Source: Pseudomonas fluorescens
GTDB lineage: Bacteria; Pseudomonadota; Gammaproteobacteria; Pseudomonadales; Pseudomonadaceae
Assembly: GCF_000968015.1 (NCBI RefSeq)
Contig: NZ_LACH01000072.1
Coordinates: forward strand, 37,955-101,954
Direction: 5' to 3'
Length of the DNA stretch: 64,000 nt
Shown here: piece by piece, positions 17,270 to 25,870 of the stretch
Layout: the number at the start of each line of letters is the position of its first letter
Position numbering within the stretch: position 1 is the first letter of the stretch
Notes under the pieces: generated by a model
What the model saw: the letters and a program-made list of their open reading frames with translations, nothing else
The model's database searches: none
Told to the model about the DNA's origin: nothing
Made by a program: the position numbers and the translations under genes

Positions 17270-17596
17270 TCAAAAAATAGACAGATCCAGTGGCCGAATC
17301 GCGCCCATCCAGATGGCGTGCTCGGTGTGGTCGAGCAGATCGTCGCCAGTGTCCGGGTGCAGGAACACCACCAAACCCTTGCGGTTGAGCGCAAGCCAGG
17401 GCAGCACGTCGCCGATGTATTGCGGCTCGAAAGCCAACTGGCAGCTCCAGTCCGGGTGCGGGCCCACCGGGCGTTCATGGACGCGACCCATCTTCACTGG
17501 AAACAATTGCGCTGCCTGCTCACACAAGGCTCGCGCCTGAGGAAGGGTGTTGGCGTCGAAGTAGACATGGGCGTGGTAGCCCTTGATCCGCTGCAT
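17270..17596 (-). CDS. DOPA 4,5-dioxygenase family protein
   Basis: A 108-residue protein of the small DOPA 4,5-dioxygenase family, distinct from LigB-type dioxygenases. It has GYHAHVYFD near the N-terminus with two His (8 and 10), GPHPDWSCQLAF, VVFLHPDTGDD and DHTEHAIWMG, which supply His/Asp residues likely to bind metal. The start at 17596 has GAGG upstream; the in-frame ATG at 17638 would add 14 residues. It is convergent with the GFA gene. The family is best known from fungal pigment biosynthesis, and the bacterial role is unclear. Confidence 0.85.
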   Translation of the reverse strand: MQRIKGYHAHVYFDANTLPQARALCEQAAQLFPVKMGRVHERPVGPHPDWSCQLAFEPQYIGDVLPWLALNRKGLVVFLHPDTGDDLLDHTEHAIWMGAIRPLDLSIF

Positions 17597-17678
17597 TTGA
17601 AACCCTCTGAACCGAGTCGAACCGGCGTTGTTTCCCACAGGTCACACGCCATAGAGATAGGAAGAACGGAGCACGGCC

Positions 17679-18344
17679 ATGAAAAATGCCGAAACCCCGG
17701 TGGTAAAAGTGGTGCTTTATGGTGCCATGAGTAGCCTGGGCAGTGCGCTGATGGCTGAAATGCTGCGGCGCCAACATGAAGTGATCGCGATTCTCGATGA
17801 CCTGACGGCGCTCGCGCCGCGCCCGGGTCTGCGGACCAAGACTGGCGATTTGTTCGACGCCAAGCGGGTCAAGCAGAGTGTCGCCGGTTGTTCGGCGGTG
17901 ATCTGTCTGCTGGATGCACCCGGGTTGCCGATGAGCAGCGAGCACGTGGAAAAATCCATCGTGCCGGGCCCGGTCGAGCAAGTGCTGGCGGTGGATGCGC
18001 TGATCGATGGCATGCAGGCCTCGGGGATAACCCGGCTGTTTCTGGTGGGCGATTTCGAGGTACTGGACGATCCGGAGATAGAAGATCGACTGCAACGCCA
18101 CGCCGCCGAAGAAATCCGCGAGGCCCTGCAAAGCAGCACCTTGCACTGGACACTGATCAATGCGCCGCTCGGGGTGCCCGGGCTGACCATCGAGCATTTC
18201 AGCCACGTCAGCCGCAGCCTGGAGTCGGGCCTCGCCGAACCGCTTGAACGGTTGAGCCGGGTGGCCGTGGGGATTGCCGATGAATTGCGGTTGAACCTGC
18301 ATGTCGGTGAGCACGTAACCTTCGTCGCGACTTCAGAGCCGTAA
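17679..18344 (+). CDS. NAD(P)-binding Rossmann-fold protein (NmrA/SDR-like)
   Basis: A 221-residue protein with an N-terminal beta-alpha-beta nucleotide-binding region (VVKVVLYGAMSSLGSALMAE). Its glycine pattern is a degenerate form of the atypical-SDR GATGxxG. A DLFD segment follows (second-strand Asp region), then LHWTLINAPLG, typical of NAD(P)H-binding NmrA-like proteins. No YxxxK catalytic pair is obvious, so it may be a redox sensor or isomerase-like protein rather than a classical dehydrogenase. It is divergent from the DOPA-dioxygenase-family gene and followed by a palindromic repeat. Confidence 0.7.
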   Translation: MKNAETPVVKVVLYGAMSSLGSALMAEMLRRQHEVIAILDDLTALAPRPGLRTKTGDLFDAKRVKQSVAGCSAVICLLDAPGLPMSSEHVEKSIVPGPVEQVLAVDALIDGMQASGITRLFLVGDFEVLDDPEIEDRLQRHAAEEIREALQSSTLHWTLINAPLGVPGLTIEHFSHVSRSLESGLAEPLERLSRVAVGIADELRLNLHVGEHVTFVATSEP

Positions 18345-18443
18345 AGATCGCAGCCTTCGGCAGCGCCTACAGGAGCCGCGCATGGCAAAGATCGTTGCCG
18401 ATACGCGGAGCCACTGTAGGAGCTGCCGCAGGCTGCGATCTTT
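18343..18443. repeat. Palindromic repeat pair (gatcgcagcc-ttcggcagc family)
   Basis: AAAGATCGCAGCCTTCGGCA at 18343 and its near-exact reverse complement ending AGGCTGCGATCTTT at 18443 enclose about 50 bases. It is the same family as 1-59 and about 34996-35030, and sits between a rightward gene and the leftward LysR gene. Confidence 0.8.
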
Positions 18444-18448
18444 CGCTT

Positions 18449-19399
18449 TTAAACGGCAATCGACGGCAACGGTAAGCCATTCAGCGATTGCGCACTGCTG
18501 GCCTGCTCAGCCATCAGCCAGTCCACAAACTGTTGAATCAGCGCACCACGCCGTTTCCGCTGGGGCAGGACCACGTAATAGCCGAGCCTGGAAATCACCG
18601 TTTCCGTAATCGGTCGGCATAACAATCCCTGCGCCAGCAAGTTATCCACAAGGTGCCGCCAGCCAATCGCCACACCTTGACCGCCAATCGCCGCTTGAAT
18701 CAGCAGCGTGTAATTGTCGAAGCGCAATTGCCCGGGCGCAGGTGCCGAAGCGATCCCCAACTCACGAAACACGCCGCTCCAATCGAACCAGTTGCTGCTG
18801 TGTTCGCCTCGAAGGTGTAGCAGCGGGAATTCCAGTAATGACTGGGCCGGCAAGGGCAGGGGACGATCCTTCAACAGCAGCGGGCTGCACACCGGAAACA
18901 CTTCTTCGCTGAACAGCCAATGGCTTTCGCCCTGCTTGAATCGACCATCACCAAACAACACCGCCACATCAATATCGGTGCGCAGCATATTGAGGCTGCG
19001 TTCGCTGGTGACCAGGCTGACATCCACTTGAGGATTGGCGGCATGAAAGCGGTGCAGGCGCGGCATCAGCCAATACGCGGCGAAGGCGAAATCGGTGGCG
19101 ACCTGCAACACTTCATGTTGGTGCTGTGCGCTGATCGCGCTCAATCCTGCGTCGATGTTCTGCAAACCGAGCTGAACCTGCTCAAACAGGATCGTCCCGG
19201 CCTCGGTCAGTTCGATGCCGCGATAGATCCGGTCGAACAGCCGCGTCCCGAGTTGTTCTTCCAACCGTTTGATCTGCTGGCTGATGGCCGGTTGCGTGGT
19301 GCCAAGCTCCACCGCGGCAGCCGTGAAACTGCGCTGACGGGCCGCCGCTTCAAAGGCGCGGAGCAAATCCAGAGACAAATCACCAAGGGCGTCATACAT
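18449..19399 (-). CDS. LysR-type regulator of choline-O-sulfate use
   Basis: A 316-residue LysR-family regulator. The N-terminal winged helix-turn-helix (about residues 9-68) reads LDLLRAFEAAARQRSFTAAA and TTQPAISQQIKRLEEQLG. The C-terminal half is the periplasmic-binding-protein-like effector domain. It is divergent from betC with a 114-base shared region, the arrangement expected for a regulator of that operon. Pseudomonas genomes carry a LysR protein annotated as choline-sulfate-utilisation regulator at this place. The inducer (choline-O-sulfate or choline) is inference from context. Confidence 0.85.
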   Translation of the reverse strand: MYDALGDLSLDLLRAFEAAARQRSFTAAAVELGTTQPAISQQIKRLEEQLGTRLFDRIYRGIELTEAGTILFEQVQLGLQNIDAGLSAISAQHQHEVLQVATDFAFAAYWLMPRLHRFHAANPQVDVSLVTSERSLNMLRTDIDVAVLFGDGRFKQGESHWLFSEEVFPVCSPLLLKDRPLPLPAQSLLEFPLLHLRGEHSSNWFDWSGVFRELGIASAPAPGQLRFDNYTLLIQAAIGGQGVAIGWRHLVDNLLAQGLLCRPITETVISRLGYYVVLPQRKRRGALIQQFVDWLMAEQASSAQSLNGLPLPSIAV

Positions 19400-19513
19400 A
19401 AGCTGTGCTTATCCTAGTCATTGCCGTGCATGGGCTTTACCACAAATTGCTTGGGCTACATGCTCAATCGCAGCACTCTCGCATAAATATTCACTATGGA
19501 ATGCCGCGATCAC
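19400..19513. promoter_or_regulatory. Shared LysR/betC control region
   Basis: 114 bases between divergent starts, AT-richer than its surroundings near 19485-19497 (CATAAATATTC). LysR regulators normally bind a T-N11-A palindrome here, but I could not single one out with confidence. Confidence 0.4.
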
Positions 19514-21028
19514 ATGAAGCGCAAGAATATTCTTTTCATCATGGCCGATCAGATGGCCGCGCCAATGTTGCCGTTCTACGGCCCTTCGCCCATCAAACTG
19601 CCCAATCTCAGCCGCCTCGCCGCCGAAGGCGTGGTGTTCGACGCCGCCTATTGCAACAGCCCACTGTGCGCGCCGTCGCGTTTTACCCTGGTCAGCGGTC
19701 AGTTGCCGAGCAAGATCGGCGCCTACGACAACGCGGCCGATTTCCCCGCCGACGTGCCGACTTATGCCCACTACTTGCGTCGACTCGGCTACCGCACCGC
19801 GCTGTCGGGCAAGATGCATTTCTGCGGACCGGATCAGCTGCACGGCTATGAAGAACGCCTGACCAGTGACATCTACCCGGCCGATTACGGCTGGTCCGTG
19901 AACTGGGATGAGCCGGACGTGCGTCCAACCTGGTTTCACAACATGTCGTCGGTGCTGCAGGCCGGGCCGTGTGTACGTACCAATCAGCTGGATTTCGACG
20001 AAGAGGTGGTGTTCAAGGCGCAGCAGTATTTGTTCGATCACATTCGAGAGGATGGCGATCAGCCGTTTTGCCTGACCGTTTCCATGACTCACCCACACGA
20101 CCCGTACACTATTCCCAAGGCCTTCTGGGATATGTACGACGACGCCGACATCCCATTGCCTGAAACCCCGGCCCAGTCCGAACTCGATCCGCACTCCCAG
20201 CGTTTGCTCAAAGTTTATGACCTGTGGGACAAACCACTGCCTGTGGATAAGATTCGCGATGCACGCCGTGCGTACTTCGGTGCGTGCAGCTATATCGACA
20301 GCAACGTCGGCAAACTCCTGCAAACACTCGACGATACCGGGCTGATCGACGACACCATCATTGTGTTCTCCGGCGACCACGGCGACATGCTTGGCGAGCG
20401 TGGGCTCTGGTACAAAATGCACTGGTACGAAATGGCCGCCCGCGTACCGCTGTTGATCAGTGCGCCGGGGCAATTCGGGGCTGGCCGGGTTAGTGCTGCA
20501 GTTTCCACCGCCGATCTGCTGCCGACGTTTGTGGAGTTGGCCGGCGGCTCATTGGAGCCAGGCCTGCCGCTGGACGGCCGCTCGCTGGTCTCGCATCTGC
20601 AAGGGCAGGGCGGTCATGACGAGGTCTTTGGCGAATACATGGCTGAAGGCACCATCAGCCCGCTGATGATGATTCGCCGCGGCGCCTACAAATTCATCTA
20701 CAGCGAAGACGACCCTTGCCTACTCTTCGATGTACATAACGACCCGCGCGAACTGGAGGAACTCAGCAAATCGCAGCAACATCGGCCTATTTTCGATGAA
20801 TTTCTCGCTGAAGCCCGAGCCAAATGGGATATCCCGGCGATCCACCAACAAGTGCTCGCCAGCCAACGGCGCCGACGTTTTGTTGCCGATGCATTAACCA
20901 TCGGCAAACTGAAGAGCTGGGATCACCAGCCGCTGGTGGACGCCAGTCAGCAGTACATGCGCAACCACATCGACCTCGACGATCTGGAGCGTAAAGCACG
21001 TTATCCACAACCCTGCCAAAACCAATAA
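19514..21028 (+). CDS. betC: Choline-sulfatase
   Basis: A 504-residue type I sulfatase that hydrolyses choline-O-sulfate to choline and sulfate; choline can then become the osmoprotectant glycine betaine. It has KRKNILFIMADQMAAPMLPF with the metal-binding Asp at residue 12, and the sulfatase signature CAPSR at residues 52-56, whose Cys is converted to formylglycine. It also has GYRTALSGKMHFCG and VFSGDHGDMLGERG (metal ligands). The start is set at MKRKNILF (19514) as in known BetC proteins; an ATG six codons upstream is possible. It is followed after 16 bases by choX, probably in one operon. No formylglycine-generating enzyme is encoded in the window. Confidence 0.95.
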   Translation: MKRKNILFIMADQMAAPMLPFYGPSPIKLPNLSRLAAEGVVFDAAYCNSPLCAPSRFTLVSGQLPSKIGAYDNAADFPADVPTYAHYLRRLGYRTALSGKMHFCGPDQLHGYEERLTSDIYPADYGWSVNWDEPDVRPTWFHNMSSVLQAGPCVRTNQLDFDEEVVFKAQQYLFDHIREDGDQPFCLTVSMTHPHDPYTIPKAFWDMYDDADIPLPETPAQSELDPHSQRLLKVYDLWDKPLPVDKIRDARRAYFGACSYIDSNVGKLLQTLDDTGLIDDTIIVFSGDHGDMLGERGLWYKMHWYEMAARVPLLISAPGQFGAGRVSAAVSTADLLPTFVELAGGSLEPGLPLDGRSLVSHLQGQGGHDEVFGEYMAEGTISPLMMIRRGAYKFIYSEDDPCLLFDVHNDPRELEELSKSQQHRPIFDEFLAEARAKWDIPAIHQQVLASQRRRRFVADALTIGKLKSWDHQPLVDASQQYMRNHIDLDDLERKARYPQPCQNQ

Positions 21029-21044
21029 TGTTAAGGGGAATGCC

Positions 21045-21965
21045 ATGCGTAGGTTATCCACAGCAATGACGGTCGGGCTTCTGGCTCTGGGCAGTGCATC
21101 GGCGTATGCCGATCAGAGTTGCGAGACGGTGAAAATGGCCGACCCTGGCTGGAGCGACATCGCCGCGACCAACGCCATCACCGGGTTTCTGCTGGACGGC
21201 ATGGGTTACAAGGCCAAGGTCGACACGCTGGCGGTGCCGATCACCTTTGGCGGCTTGAAAGATGGTCAGGTCGACGTGTTTCTCGGTAACTGGATGCCAG
21301 CACAACAGGGTTTCTACGACAAGTTCGTGGCCACCGGCGATGTCACGCAACTGGCGAAGAACCTCGATGGCACCGAATTCACGCTCGCCGTCCCGGATTA
21401 CGTCTGGGACGCGGGTGTGCATAACTTTTCCGACCTGAACAAATACGCCGACAAGTTCGACAAGAAAATCTACGGCATCGGCTCCGGCGCTCCCGCCAAC
21501 ATCTCCTTGCAGGAAATCATCAAGAAGAACGACTTCGACATGGGCCAGTGGAAATTGGTCGAGTCCAGCGAGCAGGCAATGCTGGCCGAAGTGTCTCGCG
21601 CGGTGAAAAAACAGAAGTTCGTGACCTTTCTCGGCTGGACCCCGCACCCGATGAACGTGCAGCTGAAAATGCATTACCTCAAGGGCGGCGAGAAGTACTT
21701 CGGCGACACCGGCAGCGTCCACACCCTGACCCGCAAAGGTTATGCACAGGCCTGCCCGAATGTCGGCAAACTGCTCACCAACCTGAGTTTCACCCAGGAA
21801 ATGGAGAACAGCATCATGGCCGAGGTGGTGAACAAGAAGGTCAGCAACGCTGATGCGGCCAAGGCATGGATCAAGGCTAATCCGGCGATGCTGGATAAGT
21901 GGCTGGATGGGGTGAAGACCGTGGATGGGAAGGATGCATTGGGGGCGGTGAAAGCGAAGCTTTGA
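21045..21965 (+). CDS. choX: Choline ABC transporter substrate-binding protein
   Basis: A 306-residue periplasmic binding protein of the OpuAC/ProX type. It has a signal peptide (residues 1-22, ending ASAYA), MADPGWSDIAATNAITGFLL, VDVFLGNWMPAQQ, and TFLGWTPHPMN. The aromatic residues in these segments form the cage for quaternary amines, and the sequence is close to ChoX. AAGGGGA precedes the ATG. It lies 16 bases after betC, so it likely captures choline made from choline-O-sulfate, or the ester itself. No permease (ChoW) or ATPase (ChoV) gene adjoins it, so it must work with transporter parts encoded elsewhere. Confidence 0.9.
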   Translation: MRRLSTAMTVGLLALGSASAYADQSCETVKMADPGWSDIAATNAITGFLLDGMGYKAKVDTLAVPITFGGLKDGQVDVFLGNWMPAQQGFYDKFVATGDVTQLAKNLDGTEFTLAVPDYVWDAGVHNFSDLNKYADKFDKKIYGIGSGAPANISLQEIIKKNDFDMGQWKLVESSEQAMLAEVSRAVKKQKFVTFLGWTPHPMNVQLKMHYLKGGEKYFGDTGSVHTLTRKGYAQACPNVGKLLTNLSFTQEMENSIMAEVVNKKVSNADAAKAWIKANPAMLDKWLDGVKTVDGKDALGAVKAKL

Positions 21966-22002
21966 TCGGGTGATGGTGAATTCTGTGTCTGGCTCAGGAT
22001 CC

Positions 22003-22180
22003 ACCCCTCACCCCAACCCTCTCCCCATAGGGGAGAGGGGGAAAGGGGGCCGATCTCTATGCTTTTCAAATCCTGCGTTCACCTCGACATTTCAGGTCGA
22101 TGTAGCTTGAGAAAACAACTCGGTCAGTCCCCTCTACCCTCTGGGGCGGTCCGACGTTTCGGGAGGGTTAGGGTGAGGGG
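22003..22180. repeat. Long imperfect inverted repeat (CCCTCACCCCAACCCTC family)
   Basis: ACCCCTCACCCCAACCCTCT at 22003 is mirrored at 22161-22180 by GGGAGGGTTAGGGTGAGGGG. A local hairpin CCTCTCCCC-ATA-GGGGAGAGG sits near 22018-22040. The ends suggest a small, 180-base non-coding mobile or REP-like element between choX and the SulP gene. Confidence 0.65.
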
Positions 22181-22243
22181 TCAATCAAACTGACACCCCT
22201 CACACCCTGCTACCCTTGCGCAAAATCTCACCCGAGAGGACCC

Positions 22244-23812
22244 ATGGCCTTCCCAAGCCGCCATTCGCTCTTCCCCTTCCTCAGCTGGTTGCCTCGGCAA
22301 ACCCGCGCCAGCGTCGGTCGTGACCTGATCGTCGGCCTCAGCGGTGCGATTCTCGCGTTGCCGCAATCCATTGCCTACGCGCTGATCGCCGGTCTCCCAC
22401 CTGAATACGGTCTGTACGCGGCGATTATCCCGGTGCTGATCGCCTGTCTCTGGGGTTCTTCGTGGCACCTGATCTGCGGGCCTACGGCGGCGATTTCTAT
22501 TGTCTTGTACGCCAGCGTCAGTCCGCTGGCCGTTCCGGCGTCAGAGGACTACGTCACTCTGATCCTGTTGCTGACGCTGCTTGCCGGCATTTTCCAGTGG
22601 CTGCTCGGTTTGCTGCGATTCGGCGCCTTGGTGAATTTCGTCTCGCACTCGGTGGTGCTGGGTTTCACCCTCGGCGCGGCGGTGGTGATTGCCATCGGCC
22701 AACTGCCGAACCTGCTGGGGCTAGACTTGCCCAACCAGGCAACAGCGCTGAACAGTTTGATGATGCTGTTCAGTCATCTCGGCGAAGTGGATAAACCGTC
22801 GCTAATGCTGGGCCTGGCGACGGTCGTCGTGGGCGTGATCCTGAAATTGCTCCTGCCGCGCTGGCCGACGCTGTTGATCACCCTGGCGCTGAGCGGATTG
22901 CTGGTCTGGCTCTGGCCATCGATGTTCGGTCATGTGAAGTTGGTCAGCGCGTTTGTCGGGCGGCTGCCGCCCTTCAGCCCGCTGCCGCTGGATCTGGACC
23001 TGATTTTGCGCTTGCTACCCAGCGCGGTGGCGGTGGGCATGCTCGGGCTGGTCACCAGTCTGTCGATTGCCCGATCCTTGTCGGCCCGCTCCCAGCAGTT
23101 GCTCGACGCCAATCAGGAAGTCCGCGCCCAGGGTTTATCGAACATGGTCGGAGCGTTTTTTTCCGGCTCGCTGTCAGCCGGTTCCTTCACCCGCTCCGGC
23201 CTGAGCTACGAAGCGGGTGCCTGTTCGCCGATGGCCGGCGTTTTTTCGGCGTTGTGGGTGGCGCTGTTCGCCATCTTCGGCGCGAATTTGATCGCGCACA
23301 TTCCGATCCCGGCCATGGCCGGCAGCATTCTGTTGATCGCCTGGGGGCTGGTGGATCATCGCGGCATTCGCGCGTTGTTGCGGGTCAGCCGCGCTGAGTT
23401 CCTGGTCATGGCGCTGACCTGTGTCGCCACGCTGCTGCTGGAATTGCAGACCGCGATCTACGCCGGGGTGCTGGCTTCGCTGTTCTTCTACCTCAAACGC
23501 ACCTCGCAACCGAGGGTCCAGCATTGGCGAGATGGGGATGAAGACATTCTGCGGGTTGGCGGTTCGATCTTTTTTGGCGCCAGCCATTACCTGCAAGTAC
23601 GCCTGCAGCGGATGCACGGCGCGCGCGTGGTGATCGAAGCGCAGCAGATCAACTTCATCGACTATTCAGGCGTGGAGATGCTGCATCAGGAAGCGCGACG
23701 GCTATTGCGCCAGGATCGCAGCCTGACCCTGCGGCGGGCGCGGCCGCAGGTGGTGGAAGAATTGAGGAAGCTGGAAGGGGCGGAAAAATGCCCGATCCGG
23801 TTTGAGGACTGA
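22244..23812 (+). CDS. SulP-family anion transporter with STAS domain
   Basis: A 522-residue SulP (SLC26-like) transporter. Residues about 20-400 are membrane helices carrying ALPQSIAYALIAGLPPEYGLYAA (the substrate-site helix) and GAFFSGSLSAGSFTRSGLSYEAG. Residues about 420-510 form a STAS domain with VVIEAQQINFIDYSGVEMLHQ, including the usual Asp-Tyr-Ser-Gly site. Many bacterial members carry sulfate or bicarbonate. Standing after betC-choX, it could handle sulfate or choline-O-sulfate. This is contextual inference; a repeat element separates it from choX, so it may have its own promoter. Confidence 0.88.
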   Translation: MAFPSRHSLFPFLSWLPRQTRASVGRDLIVGLSGAILALPQSIAYALIAGLPPEYGLYAAIIPVLIACLWGSSWHLICGPTAAISIVLYASVSPLAVPASEDYVTLILLLTLLAGIFQWLLGLLRFGALVNFVSHSVVLGFTLGAAVVIAIGQLPNLLGLDLPNQATALNSLMMLFSHLGEVDKPSLMLGLATVVVGVILKLLLPRWPTLLITLALSGLLVWLWPSMFGHVKLVSAFVGRLPPFSPLPLDLDLILRLLPSAVAVGMLGLVTSLSIARSLSARSQQLLDANQEVRAQGLSNMVGAFFSGSLSAGSFTRSGLSYEAGACSPMAGVFSALWVALFAIFGANLIAHIPIPAMAGSILLIAWGLVDHRGIRALLRVSRAEFLVMALTCVATLLLELQTAIYAGVLASLFFYLKRTSQPRVQHWRDGDEDILRVGGSIFFGASHYLQVRLQRMHGARVVIEAQQINFIDYSGVEMLHQEARRLLRQDRSLTLRRARPQVVEELRKLEGAEKCPIRFED

Positions 23813-23841
23813 AACACCACTGTGATGACGAAAGCATAACC

Positions 23842-23937
23842 TGTGGCGAGGGGGCTTGCCCCCGTTGGACGGCGAAGCCGTCCCCCAAGAAGCCACGACC
23901 GCTTCGCGGCCGAACGGGGGCAAGCCCCCTCGCCACA
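23842..23937. repeat. Palindromic repeat pair (TGTGGCGAGGGGGCTTG family)
   Basis: TGTGGCGAGGGGGCTTGCCC at 23842 and its reverse complement ending at 23937 enclose two small palindromes (GGACGGCGAAGCCGTCC and CCGCTTCGCGG). It lies between the convergent SulP gene and aroE. Confidence 0.85.
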
Positions 23938-23942
23938 AAAGC

Positions 23943-24764
23943 CTAGAGCGCGAGTTGGCGGCGGAGTTCAGCCAGCACCGGCGCCGTATCCGGACGCACG
24001 CCGCGCCATAGGAAGAAGGCTTCTGCCGCTTGTTCAGCGAGCATCCCCAAGCCATCCATCGACACCGCCGCGCCATGTTCAGTGGCCCAACGACAGAACG
24101 AGGTCGGCTCCTTGCCGTACATCATGTCGTAGCACACCGTTTTGCCCGGCTCGATCAAACTGCTCGCAATCGGCGGTACATCCCCTGACAGACTGGCGGA
24201 CGTCGCATTGATGATCAGGTCCACCGACTCCTTCAACCAATCAAAGCCACTGGCCGACACCGGCCCCAGGTCCGCGAACAATTCCGCCAACAGTTCGGCT
24301 TTTTCCACCGTGCGGTTGGCAATGATCACCGAGGCGGGTTGCTCGGCCAGCAACGGCTCCAGCGCACCGCGCACCGCGCCGCCAGCACCGAGCAGCAGGA
24401 TGCGTTTGCCCTTGAGGCTGAAACCGGCGTTGACCGTCAGGTCTCGCACCAGTCCGGCGCCATCGGTGTTGTCGCCCAGCAGGCTGCCATCGGCCAGTTT
24501 GCTCAACGTGTTCACCGCACCAGCCCGCTGCGCCCGCGCTGTCAGACTGTTCGCCAGACGATAGGCCTCTTCCTTGAATGGCACCGTCACATTCGCTCCG
24601 CGACCTTCGAGGAAAAACGTCCGGGCGCAGGTGGAAAAATCGTCGAGGGGCGCCAGCAACGTGCTGTAGTCCAGTTTCTGAGCCGTCTGCTCGGCGAACA
24701 GACGGTGAATCAGCGGCGACTTGCTGTGGCCAATCGGGTTACCGAATACGACGTAACGGTCCAT
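23943..24764 (-). CDS. aroE: Shikimate dehydrogenase AroE
   Basis: A 273-residue enzyme that reduces 3-dehydroshikimate to shikimate with NADPH in aromatic amino-acid synthesis. The N-terminal substrate domain has FGNPIGHSKSPLIH and the catalytic Lys in NVTVPFKEEAY. GDNTDGAGLVRDL supplies the Asp partner. The NADP domain has LLGAGGAVRGALEPLL and IIANRTVEKA. It ends 13 bases after the hemF stop on the same strand, so hemF-aroE is likely one transcript. Confidence 0.96.
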   Translation of the reverse strand: MDRYVVFGNPIGHSKSPLIHRLFAEQTAQKLDYSTLLAPLDDFSTCARTFFLEGRGANVTVPFKEEAYRLANSLTARAQRAGAVNTLSKLADGSLLGDNTDGAGLVRDLTVNAGFSLKGKRILLLGAGGAVRGALEPLLAEQPASVIIANRTVEKAELLAELFADLGPVSASGFDWLKESVDLIINATSASLSGDVPPIASSLIEPGKTVCYDMMYGKEPTSFCRWATEHGAAVSMDGLGMLAEQAAEAFFLWRGVRPDTAPVLAELRRQLAL

Positions 24765-24777
24765 CAGAATTCCTCGT

Positions 24778-25692
24778 TCAGGCCTTGGCCAACCAATCGC
24801 GGTCTTGCAGGAAGTACTCGGTCAGCCGCGCTTCTTCGCTGCCCGGCTCGGATTTCCAGTCGTAGCTCCAGCGTACTTGCGGCGGCAGAGACATCAGGAT
24901 CGACTCGGTACGCCCGCCCGATTGCAGACCGAACAGCGTGCCGCGGTCGTAGACCAGGTTGAATTCAACGTAGCGCCCACGGCGGAATTCCTGGAATTCA
25001 CGCTGTTTAGCGGTAAACGCATCATTTTTGCGGCGCTGCACGATCGGCAGGTAGGCGTCGATGAACGCGTCACCGATGGCACGCATGAAGGCGAAGCTGG
25101 TGTCGAAGTCCCACTCGTTCAAGTCATCGAAGAACAGGCCGCCGATGCCGCGCGGCTCGTGGCGATGCTTGATGTGGAAGTAGCTGTCGCACCAGGCCTT
25201 ATAGCGTGGGTAGACGTCCGGGCCGAACGGCGCGCAGGCCTGTTCGGCGACGCGGTGCCAGTGCACACAGTCTTCTTCATTGCCGTAGTAAGGGGTCAGG
25301 TCGAAGCCACCGCCGAACCACCAGACCGGTTCTTCGCCTTCTTTTTCAGCGATGAAAAAGCGCACGTTGGCGTGGGACGTCGGCACGTGCGGGTTGTGCG
25401 GATGAATAACCAAAGACACGCCAAGCGCTTCGAAGCCACGGCCGGCCAATTCTGGCCGATGGGCGCTGGCGGAGGGTGGGAGACCGCTGCCGAAGACGTG
25501 GGAAAAGTTGACGCCGCCCTTTTCGATGACCGCGCCGTTTTCGATCACCCGGGTGCGACCGCCACCGCCGGCAGGTCGGGTCCAGGCGTCTTCGATGAAC
25601 TGCGTGCCGCCGTCTTCAGCTTCGAGGGCCGCGCAAATGCGGTCTTGCAGGTCAAGCAGGTAGGCTTTTACGGCCTCGGTGCGGGTCGTCAT
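24778..25692 (-). CDS. hemF: Oxygen-dependent coproporphyrinogen-III oxidase HemF
   Basis: A 304-residue enzyme of haem synthesis that oxidatively decarboxylates coproporphyrinogen III to protoporphyrinogen IX using O2. It shows the standard segments GGGRTRVIENGAVIEKGGVNFS, VIHPHNPHVPTSHANVRFF, WWFGGGFDLTPYYGNEEDC, FHIKHRHEPRGIGGLFFDDL and GRYVEFNLVYDRGTLFGLQS. The length is typical. It is upstream of aroE and divergent from qor. Confidence 0.97.
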   Translation of the reverse strand: MTTRTEAVKAYLLDLQDRICAALEAEDGGTQFIEDAWTRPAGGGGRTRVIENGAVIEKGGVNFSHVFGSGLPPSASAHRPELAGRGFEALGVSLVIHPHNPHVPTSHANVRFFIAEKEGEEPVWWFGGGFDLTPYYGNEEDCVHWHRVAEQACAPFGPDVYPRYKAWCDSYFHIKHRHEPRGIGGLFFDDLNEWDFDTSFAFMRAIGDAFIDAYLPIVQRRKNDAFTAKQREFQEFRRGRYVEFNLVYDRGTLFGLQSGGRTESILMSLPPQVRWSYDWKSEPGSEEARLTEYFLQDRDWLAKA

Positions 25693-25870
25693 GTCATCAC
25701 CTTGAATCGGGCAAAGCTACGCGGCGCTCCATCGGAGCAGGGCCGGCGCAAATGGGCGCGTAGCATAACATTGCAGGTGGGCCTGCCGCAGTTGACGAAG
25801 ATCAAGCATGAGAGTTCGATAGGGAGCTTCGCGCTACAACTCCAGTAGCCAAGACCTAAGGAGAGTTCTG

